DNA from: Heterodera schachtii | Taxonomy: Eukaryota > Nematoda > Chromadorea > Rhabditida > Heteroderidae | Assembly: GCA_023374025.1 (NCBI GenBank) | Contig: SIJG01000004.1 | Coordinates: 3,690,965-3,754,964, forward strand | DNA: 64,000 bases | Reading direction: 5' to 3' | Part shown: in pieces, positions 12,501 to 24,700 of the stretch | Layout of the letters: each line of letters opens with the position of its first letter | Position numbering within the stretch: position 1 is the stretch's first letter | Notes under the pieces: model-generated | Databases searched by the model: none | What the model was told of the DNA's origin: nothing | What the model saw: only the letters and a program-made list of their open reading frames with translations | Position numbers and translations under genes: made by a program

Positions 12501-13296
12501 GTATGATTTTTGAAAGTCATTTCTTGAATTACCAACCAAAACAAAAAAAAAGCTGTTTTAAATAATGATTTCAATGTGAATATTGCTGAAACACTTCCAA
12601 TTACAAATCATTTGAGCATTACAAATAGCAATTTAATATTTCTAAAAATATACAAATAATATTTGAGAAAATTGAGTGCTTAAACTTAATACTTGCAAAG
12701 GTTTGAAATAAATATGATGTGTATAAAAGAGAAAATGAAAATGAACTACTTAAAAACGCACAAAGACAAATATTGAAAAATATCTGAAAATGCCAAAATG
12801 TTAGTATGGAGGAACAATCGTTACCTGAAAGATGAGGGTCGCATTCGAGGCTTAATAAAAAATAAATAAAAAATAAGATGAATGGATAAATTAAAAGCGT
12901 GGAGGGAGTCGAAGGAGTTTTACCAATTACTTTCCTTTAAACACAAAAACCTAATTTATTAAAGAAAACTTACACCTAAGAATAATTTTCATTTTCAAAA
13001 TTAAATGATACAATCAAAAATAAATTCCTAAAAAATCCTCTATTTGATAATTTTGAAAATGACTCAATATTTTATCCATTATTCAAATGGAATAATAAAT
13101 TGAAGAAATATTATAAGAATATAATTAAAAAACACAAAATATTACATAAACTATTAAACAAATATCTATGTATTTTTGCTATTTTGCAATGCAACTTTGA
13201 GGAAAAAGAATGGGTTTATGTAATTTATGAATAATAAATAAAAGTGACAAAATTAAAACGAAAACAAATCTAAACTTTATAAAAATTTTATTTTAT
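9544..13296. other. A-rich block, no gene or element recognised
   Basis: A-rich + strand. The longest frames (11280-11609 on + and several on -) have the low-complexity K/N/I or F/L/Y composition expected from base composition and show no motif. A GC-richer patch at 12300-12370 has a ccaggtatga word repeated loosely near 12500. Nothing further can be supported. Confidence 0.5.
11280..11609 (+). CDS. 109-codon open frame, probably chance
   Basis: This is the longest ATG-started frame in the A-rich half that is not in simple repeat. The first 75 residues are K, I, L and N rich, as A-rich DNA forces. The tail (about residues 76-109) is more mixed, with EQERGSWLYPITSN. There is no domain, signal peptide or membrane segment, no second copy seen in the window, and no TATA or poly(A) context that stands out from the AT-rich background. 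It is more likely a random open frame than a gene and is kept only because of its length. Confidence 0.1.
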   Translation: MAIIYFELKNIPLTLKKLLLLQHKYKKGKDIENNLYAIKTKINVLKSIFATKSCHTKVNKNYKLHYFIQSALEQERGSWLYPITSNRIKTKAEESIYENTRPKIKIGNS

Positions 13297-13585
13297 AAAT
13301 AAATTTACTTATTTTATACACAATTACAGAAAAGAAATAAAAAATTACATCAGAATTTTTTTTTTTACAATAAAAAAATTAATTATTAAAACGAATAATA
13401 CAAATAAGGAAGATAAATAATACGATTTATAATAATTTATAATATTAAGAATATCTAAAGAAACTACATCTCGAAAATCGCCTAAAAATCTCAGAGCTAA
13501 ATGTTCAAACTCTAGTAAATTAATTCATAGTAAGTAATATAAGTAAATAAAAAAGAAGAATAAACATAAAATACAAGGTCATATG
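13297..13585 (+). repeat. Tandem duplication, copy 1 (660-bp offset)
   Basis: aaatttacttattttatacacaatta begins here and again exactly 660 bp downstream. High similarity then continues through aaaacgaataatacaaataaggaag and tcgcctaaaaatctcagagctaaatg. It is less diverged than the other repeat pairs, so it is the youngest background duplication in the window. Confidence 0.8.
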
Positions 13586-13956
13586 CTATTGAGCATGAGT
13601 TTTTATTAAAGAAATTCATAATATATATTATATTACATATTTAAAAAGAACAAATTAAAATTGAATATGGATAATGAAAAAGCACAAGCAGGCGCTGTAT
13701 TATACATAAGTTTTTATCGAATAAATTCATAAATTTTATTACATTACACATTTAAATGAGGAAAATTTTGAAATTTTACTCATTGCGAAATCTTGATTAA
13801 TAAATATTATTCCAAAAAAAGCCATTTATTGTATTGTATAAAATAAAGTTTTTAATTTATAAAATATTTTGAAATATAAAATAAAATTACTTATGAAACC
13901 GGTCAAATACAACAGACTTATAAGCACAAGATGAATATGCAAAGTTCAGACCAAGA

Positions 13957-14232
13957 AATAAAATTTACTTATTTTATACACAATTATAGAAAAGAATAAA
14001 AAAATTACATTTTTATACAATAAAAAACTAATCTGATTATTAAAACGAATAATACAAATAAGGAAGATAAATACTACGGTTTATAATATTAAGAATATAT
14101 AAAGAAACTGTATCTACAAAATCGCCTAAAAATCTCAGAGCTAAATGTTCGAACTTCGAACTCTAGTAAAATTCCTAGTAAGTAATAAAAGCAAATAAAA
14201 TGAACAATAACCTAAAATAAGGTCCTATGCAA
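13957..14232 (+). repeat. Tandem duplication, copy 2
   Basis: Second copy of 13297-13585 with small indels (for example gaacttcgaactc against aactc). Between the copies, a roughly 105-bp subrepeat (agtttttat..aaattcataa..attacat.ttta) occurs near 13601 and 13708, so nested tandem duplication is visible. Confidence 0.8.
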
Positions 14233-14318
14233 ATAATAGAATATACACAAACTCATAATTTAAAAAAATATAAATTTTATATTTATTTGAAGCTAAACTC
14301 TATTAAATTGTTTAACTG

Positions 14319-14326
14319 ATAATTAC
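14319..14326. repeat. hAT target-site duplication, left (ataattac)
   Basis: The 8-bp sequence ataattac directly precedes the element and is repeated exactly at 14909-14916. An 8-bp duplication is the hallmark of hAT transposition. Confidence 0.85.
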
Positions 14327-14908
14327 TAGGGATGATATTTTTAGGCAAAAGCCTATTTTTTTCCTGAGCTCCCCGTGGCCTGAAACACACAAAAAACATG
14401 TTTTTTTGGGCTGTTGTTAAGCTACTTTCGAGTTATTAGTGCCTATTTTCTAGGCTTTTATTTTTAGCGCCTAAAAAGCCTAAAAAATTTTGAAAGAGCC
14501 TATTTTTGCCTATTTTGGCATTTTGCCCAAAATTATTAACAAAAATGCAATAAAAACGAAAAATGCACCCCTAAGAATCGACTAAAATTTAAAAAAAAAT
14601 ACACGCTTAAGAATCGACCCGAAATTTTTTCAAAAATACACCCATAAGAAATGAAAAACTTTTTAAAAATTCATATCAAAAATTTTTATTTATTTTCTTG
14701 ACAAGAATTTGTGCTTTAAAAATTATATATCTCAGTACTGATTTGGCCTAATTTTTTTACTTTTTTGAATACATTTTGTCATTTTACACCCGTAAAAACG
14801 AGGTTTTTTAGTGCCTATTTTCCATTTTTAGGGCCTATTTTGGGGGTTTTTTAGAGACTAAGGCCTACCTATTTTGACGGTTTTTTGTGCCTATAAATAT
14901 CATCCCTA
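14327..14908. mobile_element. hAT-type MITE, complete, 582 bp
   Basis: Terminal inverted repeats of 20 bp, tagggatgatatttttaggc on the left and one mismatch on the right, sit inside a perfect 8-bp duplication (14319-14326 and 14909-14916). The interior repeats phrases such as gcctatttt and gggcctatttt and contains no coding frame, so the element needs a hAT transposase from elsewhere. The intact duplication and near-perfect TIRs indicate a fairly recent insertion into old repeat DNA. A truncated relative is at 53771-54149. Confidence 0.9.
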
Positions 14909-14916
14909 ATAATTAC
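14909..14916. repeat. hAT target-site duplication, right (ataattac)
   Basis: Exact copy of 14319-14326, immediately after the right terminal repeat. Confidence 0.85.
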
Positions 14917-14969
14917 ATAGACAAAATTAACAAGAATATAAAAAATATTAATAATTGTCAAAAAAATGG

Positions 14970-15435
14970 ATAAATAAGAACGAAAAAACGCGTATAAAAT
15001 CACAGTTATATAAATTACAAAAAAAGGAACTTAATTTTTTAATAATTGTAATTCCAATAATTAATTACTTAAAATTAAAGATCACCTCCAGATTCGTTGA
15101 ATTTTTACTCCAAAATAAATCTAAACTATTCATCAAAATTGGGTTTAAATTTTGATAAATTTTAAAATAAATTTTAAATATACAGTGTTTAAAGAAATTA
15201 AGAATAAATATATTATGAATGTCGATAAATATCCACCAAAAGTCGATAAAACCATTGTCAAAGAACTTTCAAAAAAACTCGTTCAGTTCACCGGAAAAAA
15301 GTTTTCTTATTTAAAATATTCATCATGATTTTCTTGTTTGAAAACACCATTTAATATAGATTATTTAAATTTTCAACATAAAAAATCTTTTAAAATCGAA
15401 ATAAATGACAAAATACCCTAAAAATTAAAAGTATT
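14970..15435 (+). repeat. Diverged repeat copy, partner at 46230-46675
   Basis: Long collinear match with shared landmarks: gataaattttaaaataaa, taaatata, attatgaatgtcga, aaatatc.accaaaagtc, caaaaaa.a..ttcag, tcatcat, aaaaca..tttaa, aatgacaaaatac.ctaaaaattaaaa. Direct orientation, about 31 kb apart. This is the farthest pair seen, so repeat copies span most of the A-rich half. Confidence 0.7.
15215..15328 (+). other. 37-codon frame inside repeat, N-terminus shared with partner
   Basis: The frame begins MNVDKYPPKVDK. The frame at the same place in the partner (46463-46564) begins MNVEKYQPKVYK. After about residue 12 the copies shift relative to each other and end at unrelated stops. This is either a decayed small coding start or plain sequence conservation in the repeat. 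Confidence 0.15.
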
Positions 15436-16081
15436 CATATAAAAAATTAATTTTTTTATAAAAATTGATAATCGAAAATTGGTTATACATTGAACAAAAA
15501 CATGCAGTTAAAATGTGCTGCCAACATTTATATTATTAATTATCTCTAAAATATCCAAAAAATCGAATATTAATAAAAAATAAAATACAATTATTAATAA
15601 AATCATAACAATTTATAGCGACTAATGTCTATTTTATGTCCGAGAAAGAAAGCAGTAAGAGCGAGCTTGATTTGCCCATTTGGGTAAAGAAAGTATAAGT
15701 GATTTTCTATAAATTACAAATTGCTGAATTATATTTGAAAAAAATAATAATAATTTGAATGGATTAATTTTGATAAAATTAAATTTCTTATCAAATTGCC
15801 TTTATTTTATTATCATTTATTATATACATTATGAAAACTTTTAAAAAAGGTTTAAAATTCTTTACAATTCAATAAATTCCACATTCAATGGCTGATACAG
15901 AAGAAAAACATTAAATTTGATTTTAGTTTTGAAATTATTAACCAATTTATTTTTCTCGATTTTTCTTTGTAATCAAGACAAAGGAGTTAATTGTCATGAT
16001 ATAACCAAACGTAAAGGAAAAATCAAAATTTAACAAATTTACCGTAATTGAATTAAAAACAAAGTTATTAAGATTGGTAAA

Positions 16082-16294
16082 ATGAAAATACATATGAATA
16101 TTCAAATAGAAAATAATTATAAAAATACAAATAAAAATTTAATAACACAAATGAAATTTATAGCCATCAAAAAGATTGTAAAATTAATAATTAAAATGTA
16201 TTATCCCTCTAACCTCACTTGGATTAGTCTCTCTGAATGCGAGTGTAATGGACCAGCATTTGTCTGCGTCCCGCTTTGTACAAACATCCAGTGA
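16082..16294 (+). CDS. 70-codon open frame with Cys-rich tail, doubtful
   Basis: The first 40 residues are K, N and I rich and look like background translation. The last 27 fall in a GC-richer island and contain five residues of interest, C at SECEC, VC and LC, within ..SECECNGPAFVCVPLC. There is no signal peptide, since the N-terminus is charged and polar. The switch in composition inside the frame suggests chance fusion of background with the island. Nothing was recognised by family. Confidence 0.12.
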   Translation: MKIHMNIQIENNYKNTNKNLITQMKFIAIKKIVKLIIKMYYPSNLTWISLSECECNGPAFVCVPLCTNIQ

Positions 16295-16909
16295 TATGTG
16301 TCACTAAATTCATGGCCGAAAATTTCCCGGTCCTTGTTAAAAAATAAAAAGGCGATAAATTAATGAAAGCGGGAGTAATTGATACAGAGTGAAAGACCTC
16401 CAGATTATAAGGAAAAGATAGAAAATAATTTATTAAAAGATATAGAGAAAAAAAATAAAAAAAATAAGGAAATACAATGAATGTGATAGCCTAACATTTC
16501 CCCTATTAAGATGTTCAATAAATTTGATAATTAATATAATTTGTCTTAAAAATAAAAAATGAAAAAAGTATAAAATTAAAAACCCTAGAGCAACTATTGT
16601 AGCAAGTAAATATAAAGACATTAAAAACGATTAAAAATAATTAATTGAACGTAAAATAATAATTAAAGAGTAAATATAACCGAAATAACATATATATTCC
16701 TATTTCATAGAAAATAAATCTTAAATGAAATCAAATTATAAAATCTATATTTGATACATTAAGTAAAAAAAGGGTTATTAATATATTACTCTTCAACGAA
16801 ACATTAATTCGAATATAATAATGAATTTTGAGCGGATAAGGCATAAATATTAGACAAATATTTAATTTAATTTTAAGAAAAGGATAATGTAATATTTAAA
16901 AACCAATAA

Positions 16910-17060
16910 AAAACCATTTGAACGGTCTGATCGCTCCACATATTCGAGAGCGAAATGCTCGAAGAAAACTTTACCAGATGATCGTTATCAGCACATGCTC
17001 GTCGTACCAATGCCGGAAACAAGTCAAGTAATTTGAGAGAACGGCACATGCTCAAATTTA
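16910..17060. other. GC-richer island open on both strands
   Basis: On + a 49-codon frame runs to a stop near 17031 and contains LPDDRYQHMLVVPMPETSQ. On - a 60-codon ATG frame (17055-16873) contains LDLFPALVRRACADNDH. A second + frame is also open. Both readings look protein-like, so strand and frame cannot be decided. It may be an old coding remnant. Confidence 0.2.
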
Positions 17061-17962
17061 AATCAATGCCATTTAAAATTTAAGCAAAACGCTATGGAAA
17101 AGAACAAAGAGATCCATTACATAATAAACAAGAATAAAATTCAATATTTATTGTTAAAAAATTAAAATATTTAAAATAAAATTAACAGAAATCAAAGTTT
17201 TAAATAAAGCTAAATATATTCGGTCATTCTTTATTAAATAATTCAAACAAATATTCATCAGGAATGATGAATGAATGGTTAATCCAATGGGTTGGCTACA
17301 ATCTCAACCCACAACGTGAGAACAAGAAAAAATTTCTTGGGCCTGACCAATTAATATCAAAAAATGGAAACGAAATAAGAGAAGAATTTATAGCAAGAAC
17401 AAAATAAAGATAACATAATTAAATGGAAAATCATTTCAAAGAAGCGATTTATTTGCTTTCAAAATTTAAAAATAAATGAAGAATTAAAATATATTCTGTT
17501 GAACATTTACAACCCTATAACCCTATGAAAAATCAAATATCAAATATAAATTAAATTAAAGAAAGAAAATTCAAATAAAGGACATAATACAAAAGTAGTT
17601 TACCGTATATGCTCTAATTATCCCCCTGTCTCCATTAATCCCACTGTCTCCATTAATCCCCCCCCTTTCTGAGGAGGTTGAACAATAATCCCCCCGTCTC
17701 CTTTTATCCCCACGGGGGGATAAATGGAATTTTTATTCTTTCGAAAAAATTTATTTATTCAAAATCGAAACTCATTTAAATGTTTAATAAACATGAAATT
17801 AATACAGAAAAATCACTTACTTCACCGTGATCCGAACTGACCCCCCCACGCCCTCTCCCCCTCACAATCAGAATGATGCCTCAGAATCCATATGCAGGGA
17901 TTCTGAGCAGGGCTGGTCGAAATTTCGTATCGTTTTAATTTCGTCCTACATTTTCGGCATTT

Positions 17963-18010
17963 TTTTAAATTTTCCTGCGGCGCCTATCGCCACCGCCGGA
18001 CCCTCTCCCC
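17963..18010 (+). repeat. GC-rich module GGCGCCTATCGCCACCGCC, copy 1
   Basis: aaattttcctgcggcgcctat followed by a GCC-rich run to ggaccct. It is repeated with changes at 18411-18452 inside this element and at 53718-53762 next to the second hAT copy. It is therefore shared by otherwise different elements. Confidence 0.7.
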
Positions 18011-18170
18011 TCACCCATTTCCCAAAACTTTATGGAAACATGCGGCATAAAAAAATTGTTAAAATTCTGATTTTCTGACAAATGCGCTAAAACTTACAAA
18101 TTGCTTAATTGCTTATTGCTTCTCAAAAAAAATAAAATTGTTTAAAAATTTGGGAAAATTTTGAATAATT

Positions 18171-18300
18171 GCGCGATCCGTGATCCGCGGCAATTTGAAT
18201 GCGCGGTGCGCGGGCGTAATTTTTTTTTGCGCGATCCGCGGTCCGCGGCCGCGGCAATTTGAATGCGCGATGCGCGGCCGCGGTTTTTTTCTGTGCGCGC
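18171..18300. repeat. CpG-dense tandem repeat
   Basis: Two units begin gcgcgatccg at 18171 and 18229 and both continue through gcggcaatttgaatgcgcg. They are almost entirely G/C with many CpG and NotI-like gcggccgc words, in extreme contrast to the AT-rich surroundings. Open frames across it (R/A/P rich) are artefacts of composition. Confidence 0.8.
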
Positions 18301-18410
18301 CCCACCCCTGGTTCGATACCGCATCTTTCACTTTATTTTACCGATTTTTTAAAATTATTTTACCGGTTTTAATTATTAAATCTGCTATGAAATTGCACCC
18401 AAATTTTCAA

Positions 18411-18452
18411 AAATTTTCATGCGACGCCTACCGGCGCCGCCGGACCCACCTC
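18411..18452 (+). repeat. GC-rich module, copy 2
   Basis: aattttcatgcgacgcctac then ggcgccgccggacccacc. The 3' neighbour (ccaactttaaaaa..acaccgcaaaaaactgttaaaatct) also matches the sequence after copy 1, so the duplication is longer than the GC core. Confidence 0.65.
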
Positions 18453-18742
18453 CCATTCACCAACTTTAAAAAAAAAATACACCGCAAAAAACTGTTAAAA
18501 TCTTTTTTTTCAGCCCGATTTCACCGAAATGTCGATTTGATAATTTCTTTCCCAAAAATTGTTGTGAAAAACAATATTTGATGCAATTTTTATAGAAAAC
18601 ATTCGCTTTTCCAACTTTGTCCAACCCTGAATCGAAAAATAATCTCCCCATCTCCATTTATCCCCCCGTATCTAATAAGCCCCTCCTTTCTTAGAAGGTT
18701 GAACAATAATCCCCCCGGGGGATAATTAGAGCATATACGGTA

Positions 18743-21700
18743 ATTTACATAGAATCGACCAAATAAGTTCATAAATTTAATAAATTTCCATGAATTATTA
18801 CTTATATAAACGCGTCAAAATCACGTGCCCGCAACCAGATTTAAATATTTATCAAACATATTAAAACAGATGGCTTGTGAAAACGATTGGATGCTGAAAA
18901 TACCATAAAAATTATTTAAAAAACTACATTCTTTAAAGGACAACTCAGATAAAACAGAAATGTTTATTTTTGTAATTTTATACAAAAATTGTTATTCGGA
19001 AATTTTAATCAAAAATAAAAGGATCATTTGTCGAGTTTTGAATACGTAACGTTGCTTTGAGCATTAGTTTTAAAAAAAAATTTTCCTTTTTTAAAATACT
19101 CATTGACCAACTTAAGAGTTAACATGGTTTTAAAGAAAATCAAAAAACGATTAAATAAAAAGATCTAGAAAGTAAATCTAAACAATAAATTAAGAATTAT
19201 AATATAAAGAAAGTAATTTTTAAAATATTTCAGGAATGAAATATATTGGAAAAATAAGACAATTCCTCTATTTAAATAAAAATAATCACTTAAATCAAAA
19301 TGCCTTGTACGCCCAAACATGACCACTTGTTTATCCTAATAAATTGAGGAAATGATCGGGAATTGACCAATTTTAAAACTTTTCTATCAACACTCCGTAA
19401 ATCAATAATTTTTCTTAGAATGATAAAGAATAATTGAATATAAAACATTTTTATTTCAAAATTGATGAAATTATAAAAGGATATATAAAAAATTATTGAA
19501 TATATTTAACTATCAAATAGTTTAAAAACTAAGAAATAAATAGCTTTCACTTACTGTGAAGGCATGCTGTCATTACTCTGGAAGAGGCACACAGAGTGCA
19601 TGTGAAAATGTTATGCTTCTTTCTATGTATTGATGTAATTATTACTTTAATTATATGATGAATCATATTATATTATAAACAATATTAAACTCACCAAGAT
19701 TTCTTCAACTTTTGGACCATGAAAAATAATAAAATAATTTTAAAAAATGGATGAACAGGACCGAATATTGCATATTTGGGACAAATAATAAAATGTGTTG
19801 AAAAATTAATTAAATTTACTGAAATACAAAAAATAGAAATTTTATTTAAAAAAGTGAATCAAGCGCTATCAGGTCAAAAACGAAAATAGAAAATTTGAGT
19901 TATTTAAAACAAATGAAGAAAAAAAAATTGAAAATGTTAAAGTAAATAATAAATATTTTTGGAATATAATTAAGCAAAAAGAAAAATAAAATAAATGGTA
20001 TGATATGATATTTTATGACAAAAGCAAAAAATAACGCTATGAGAAAATAATTATTTCAAATTTTAGTCATTAAAAAAAAATATATATTAAAACATGGAGC
20101 TGATTTATTAAAAAAAATGGAAAACAAAACAAAAAAATATTTTTATTCTGAAAAACCTTTAATTGTATTTATCAAAAAATTTATAGAAAAGAATTCACAT
20201 TTAATCTGACAACAAAAGATATTCTCTAAAATTAACTGCATAATCTCCGCACTTCTTAATAAAAATAAATATCAAAAAAAAATCTTCAGCTTTGCAGCAC
20301 ATTGGCGAAAGGAATTCATGACCTTGACCAATGAAGTTATTGAAATTTGGATTAAAAATAAAAATATAAATAATCCAGAAAATGTTTTATGATACATATA
20401 AAAAAATTTTAAATTTTTTATATAATGAAAGCAAGCGCCATTCATTTATCACGGCAACACAGGAACCAATGGTACATGTCGTCATCGTGGATTTGATTTT
20501 ATTGTGATCTCTAATTCTTTTAGTCCTTTCCTCATTTTAAAAAGATTAGAAAGAACTAATTAAAAAATTTTCCTGATAAATAAATAAATCTCGCACCAAA
20601 GTTCTTTAAAAACTCCTGGATTCTTCTGAGTTAAAAAACTTAAAAAATAGTAAAACAAGAAAACGAATCAAAATTTGATAAGAGAATTTTAATATTTAAA
20701 TATTAAAAGTGAGTATATGAATATATATCTATTAGTTTATATTTTATACGTTTATTATTACATTTGAAATAATTAAAATGTTAAAATTTTTAAAAGTAAG
20801 TAAAAATACATTAATAATGCTAAATAATTAAAAAATGAAAATTAAAGAAGTGTGCTTTAATCATTAATTGTATAATCTCGTTTTAAATTGCAATAAACGA
20901 AATAATTAATTCAACCACTAAATTGATGATATAAATACAAAAATTATATTTGATTTATAGGAATTGAGCCGCTTTTTTTGGTATATAATAATTTTTATGT
21001 ATTAATATACTAAAATAAATTAATTTTAATATTTTTCGTAATTTTCTTTTTTAAGAATTTTTAATAAAAAAATTAAATAAAAACAAATAAACATTTTATA
21101 TAAATGACCATTTTAATTGTAACGTCATTATTTTCACATTTTCATCATTTTGATATTATTTCGAAAATGTTTGGGTTTTTAGAAAAATAAATAAAATATT
21201 ATTTTTTCAATTTTTAGTTTTACTAAAAATCTAACATAAAATGAAGCCGAAAGTTGCAGTAAGATGTTACCTCGAGTTATCTCGATTCAAAGACAAATTT
21301 CTTATTTTATTTGTAAAATAATTTCACATTGTTCGATGAAAATAAAAGAATTTTTTTTGAATATAAATTTAATTCTTTTGAAACGGATTTATAATATACT
21401 AAAAAAACATTGGTTGGAACTGAAAGAAAAATTTAATGAATATGAAGAAAATATATAAAGAATAATGAATAAATAATTTAAAATCTAAATTATTAATGAC
21501 AAAATATTAATACTTAAAAACTTATTTTAAAAATTTGCATAAATTAAAGAAAAGCGGATAGAGAAGTAAAGCTATTTAAATCATAATAATTTTTGCATCA
21601 ATCGTGCAACATTTCTGTGATTAGAGAAAAATTATAAAAATCTATATGTATTAAATATTAATTTGGCAAACCAACGAAGATTTGGAGTGATAATTGTTAA

Positions 21701-24700
21701 AATTATTAAAAAGGTATAATCATTAAATGAAAATCATATTATTTTGTTGAAAATGTTAAAAAACATATAAATGCAGTGAGATCGATAATTAAACAATTAA
21801 TAAATATTCGCTCATTAAACATTCAATTACACTCCATTCTAAGTTAAAGAATATATCAATAAATTAAAACAATAAACATTGTATGTTTTGCCTGTAAACC
21901 TATAAAAAACACGAATTATAGTTCAAGAATTGCAATTAAATTTAATTAAATATCTATTTATGATTTTAATATAAACTTATCCAATGAATATAAAATTTTA
22001 ATAATAAATTAAGAAATATGGATTATTGTCAAAGAAAGATATGTTATAAATTAAATATAAAATTTGCTATTTCTGGCTGCAAAAAACATAACAAAGAACC
22101 AGCAATACACAGAAATATGCAGCTAAAAATCTGCTTTACCGCAACACAAATTACTGACTGAATAAAACTGAGAGCACAAGCTTTGATAAGTTTTGAACAC
22201 AAAATTTGCCTTACAATAAAAAAAAGAAAGAAAGAATCTGACAAATTAATAAAATAAAAAACAAATCATAAAAAAAGTATTCGTCCTAAAAAGTAAATTA
22301 GTTGAAAAACTTTTTTTAATAAAATTGCATGAAAAATTTATTTATTTGGAAACATCCAGAAGACAAGAGTTAATTTCTATATTTTCATTAAAAAGTCAAA
22401 AACTCCAAAAATTTGCTAAACTTCAAATTAAATGAGAATCAAGCGCGCAAAAATTATTAACCCAAACCAATGAAGTAAAAAAAATTATAAATAAATTTTG
22501 CAATTATATTAATAAATGCTATACTATTCTAATTAAAAAAAATATCAAATTTTTACAACTTACTTAAAAGTTTAGTGAATTATATATCTGAAGATAGCTA
22601 CTATGCGAGTCTATATTTATTCAATAAAACAGTAATTTTTTTCTTTAAAGGAATCGAAAAAAATGTTTAACATAATTAAGTATTAAATAGTTGGGAAAGT
22701 AAGTTCAAGCTTTTTAAAAAAATTAACTAAATATCAATTTATGAATAATAGATCAAAAAAATTAAATTTGTTAAGGTAAATAAATTTTGTTCCGTAAACA
22801 TAAAAAATTATTTCCATGAGAATTTTGAACTGCAGGAGTAAAGTAATTTATCAGAAATTACTCTTTCGAAATAAACGAATTTATAAATGCCGAAAAACCA
22901 CTGAACCAAACTTGAAGTTGGAAAAGTCTCTTCCGATTACCTTACGGATATAAATCTAATGGCATAAGACATTTATTTATTATTTTAAATTTAAATTATT
23001 AACAAAGAATTGTTTTATCTATTACTTAAATTATTATAAATTTTTGTTTCGCTGAAATTAAAAAAATATGTTGGTAAGAAATGGTAAATAAATGTTCGTT
23101 AATAATTAAGATAAAAACAACTTTAATTCATATATTTTTATTTGAAATTTTTTAAGTATTAGTAAATTAAAAAAACATTATAAAATGGATTTATATCGAC
23201 TAAAAACCTTTACCAAATCAAAAAATTTAACGTAGAAATGCTAGTTTTGAGCCCCTTTCTTCATAGCATATGCGCAGAAAAAATATGTTTAATCCATATA
23301 ATTTACAACCTTTATTCTTTATATTCATTTAAAAAGTCATCTTGAAAAACGTGTAAGTTCAAAAAGGAATAAAAAACAAATCGATTAAACTTAACTTGAG
23401 AAAAAAACTTCTTTAAATAAATAATATAACCGAATTAGATCATTTCACAAAAGATTTTCTCTTTTCGGTCTATTGCAGTTTTACATGAACATAAAAAAAA
23501 CACGACCATAAATGATTTGCCAAGTTTACTGCATGATAGATTTTTATCTTTGCTTCCTAATTAAACATTATTAACATCATTTGGTAACCCTCAAAAGTCC
23601 TTTATTAGCTGTAATTTTCAACCGTCATAAACTAATAGTGGATTAGATGCTCTTATGCTCTTGTGCTATTGAGTGGATAAGAATGCTTCTAAAAAATATC
23701 GGAAACCATTATACAAATTTTCTAATTATTTGGACATAAGAGCAAATAACTAAAATTAATATTTTACAATTTTATAAGAAATAAGAAAAGAACAAATTAA
23801 TAATTAAATAAAAATCTTTAAAAGCATTTTTTAATCATTTGTTTAGGTTTAAATCGATTTATTATCATGGTATTTCATTATAATGAAACCAGCATTTAGA
23901 ATCTCATAGATAAAAAGCACCACACATAAACAGATAACGTTTATTACTTCATATTAAGTTAAAAATAATAAATTAAATTAAGTTAAATAAAAAAGCATAA
24001 GCTCCGATGATCAATCTCACACTATTTAAAAATGGAGGAAAAAATATAAAATTAAAAAGCCCAAAAAATATTATTAATCTTAAAACATGCATCAACCGTG
24101 CAATATTTCTTCCCAATCAAGAGCCGTCAGACAACTTGAAAATACAATGAGAAAATATTATAATGTAAAAAATTATTTTTATAAATTTGCATAAATCAAA
24201 TTTAGCAAATCAGAGCCAAAACTTTTTCACTATTTTCACATGTAATTACATGTTAAAATAACTAAATACTTTATTAAGTAGTAGAAAATGAAAAATATTA
24301 CGACCAAAAAAATATATTATGAAAGGTAGGTTTCCTCGATGGAACTTTAAAAATTAAAATAACAAAAAAAAAAAATACATTCAGTTTAGAAAATAACAAT
24401 ATATTAAATAAAACATTTATTAAAAATGAACAATTATAAAAATGCAATTCCTAATTTACGATAAAATTAAATTCGTAACCGCGAAAGGGAGTGTATAGGC
24501 TTTCCTAAAATACGAGGATATGTAAATCTTAAAAAAGGATCTCGAGGCAAAAATTTTTTTTCAATAATATTATAAAATAAAATAAATATAAAAACTAATT
24601 AAAAAAGATAAAATTTATATAGTAATATAAAAAAAAACAGTTTAATAATTGTAATAAAAAATGTTAAAATTTTGTTGCAATTAAAGGGTATCAACTAATT

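Larger units (their letters stand above)
15436..17602. other. A-rich block with two GC-richer islands
   Basis: Mostly featureless A-rich sequence. One more copy of the recurring core (gaaaataatttattaaaagatatagag) is at 16420-16450. Islands at about 16200-16345 and 16910-17060 stand out in GC. No gene is supported. Confidence 0.5.
17908..18310. mobile_element. Possible nested hAT-like insert (weak)
   Basis: The ends read cagggctgg and, reverse-complemented, caggggtgg, the usual start of many hAT elements. They enclose the CpG-dense repeats. The flanking 8-mers (attctgag and gttcgata) do not match, so there is no target duplication and the call rests only on short termini. Confidence 0.25.
17603..18740. 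mobile_element. TA-flanked composite element with 24-bp perfect TIRs
   Basis: The left end ccgtatatgctctaattat and then ccccc is the exact reverse complement of the right end, and both are flanked by TA (17601-17602 and 18741-18742), as in Tc1/mariner-type or related TA-targeting MITEs. Just inside, a module with aggttgaacaataatcccccc occurs at both ends in direct, not inverted, orientation (about 17659-17701 and 18680-18722). The middle has a direct duplication (17963-18070 and 18408-18505) around CpG-dense tandem repeats. No transposase frame. GC content is far above the surroundings. It is probably a nested or recombined element. Confidence 0.75.

Noticed and set aside
14955..15155. 66-codon + frame at the start of a repeat
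   Set aside because: The partner at 46.2 kb has indels and stops that break it; K/N/L composition is background.
17908..18310. Nested hAT insertion in the TA-flanked element as a confident call
   Set aside because: Only 9-bp termini agree with hAT; flanking 8-mers differ, so it was kept only at low confidence.
18309..18321. ggttcgatacc resembling a tRNA T-loop (B box)
   Set aside because: No acceptor stem, D-arm or anticodon arm can be placed around it; it lies at the edge of the CpG repeat.
18113..18331. Overlapping minus frames rich in R, A, H and P across the CpG repeat
   Set aside because: Three overlapping frames are open at once because of the GC-rich tandem repeat; no protein is implied.
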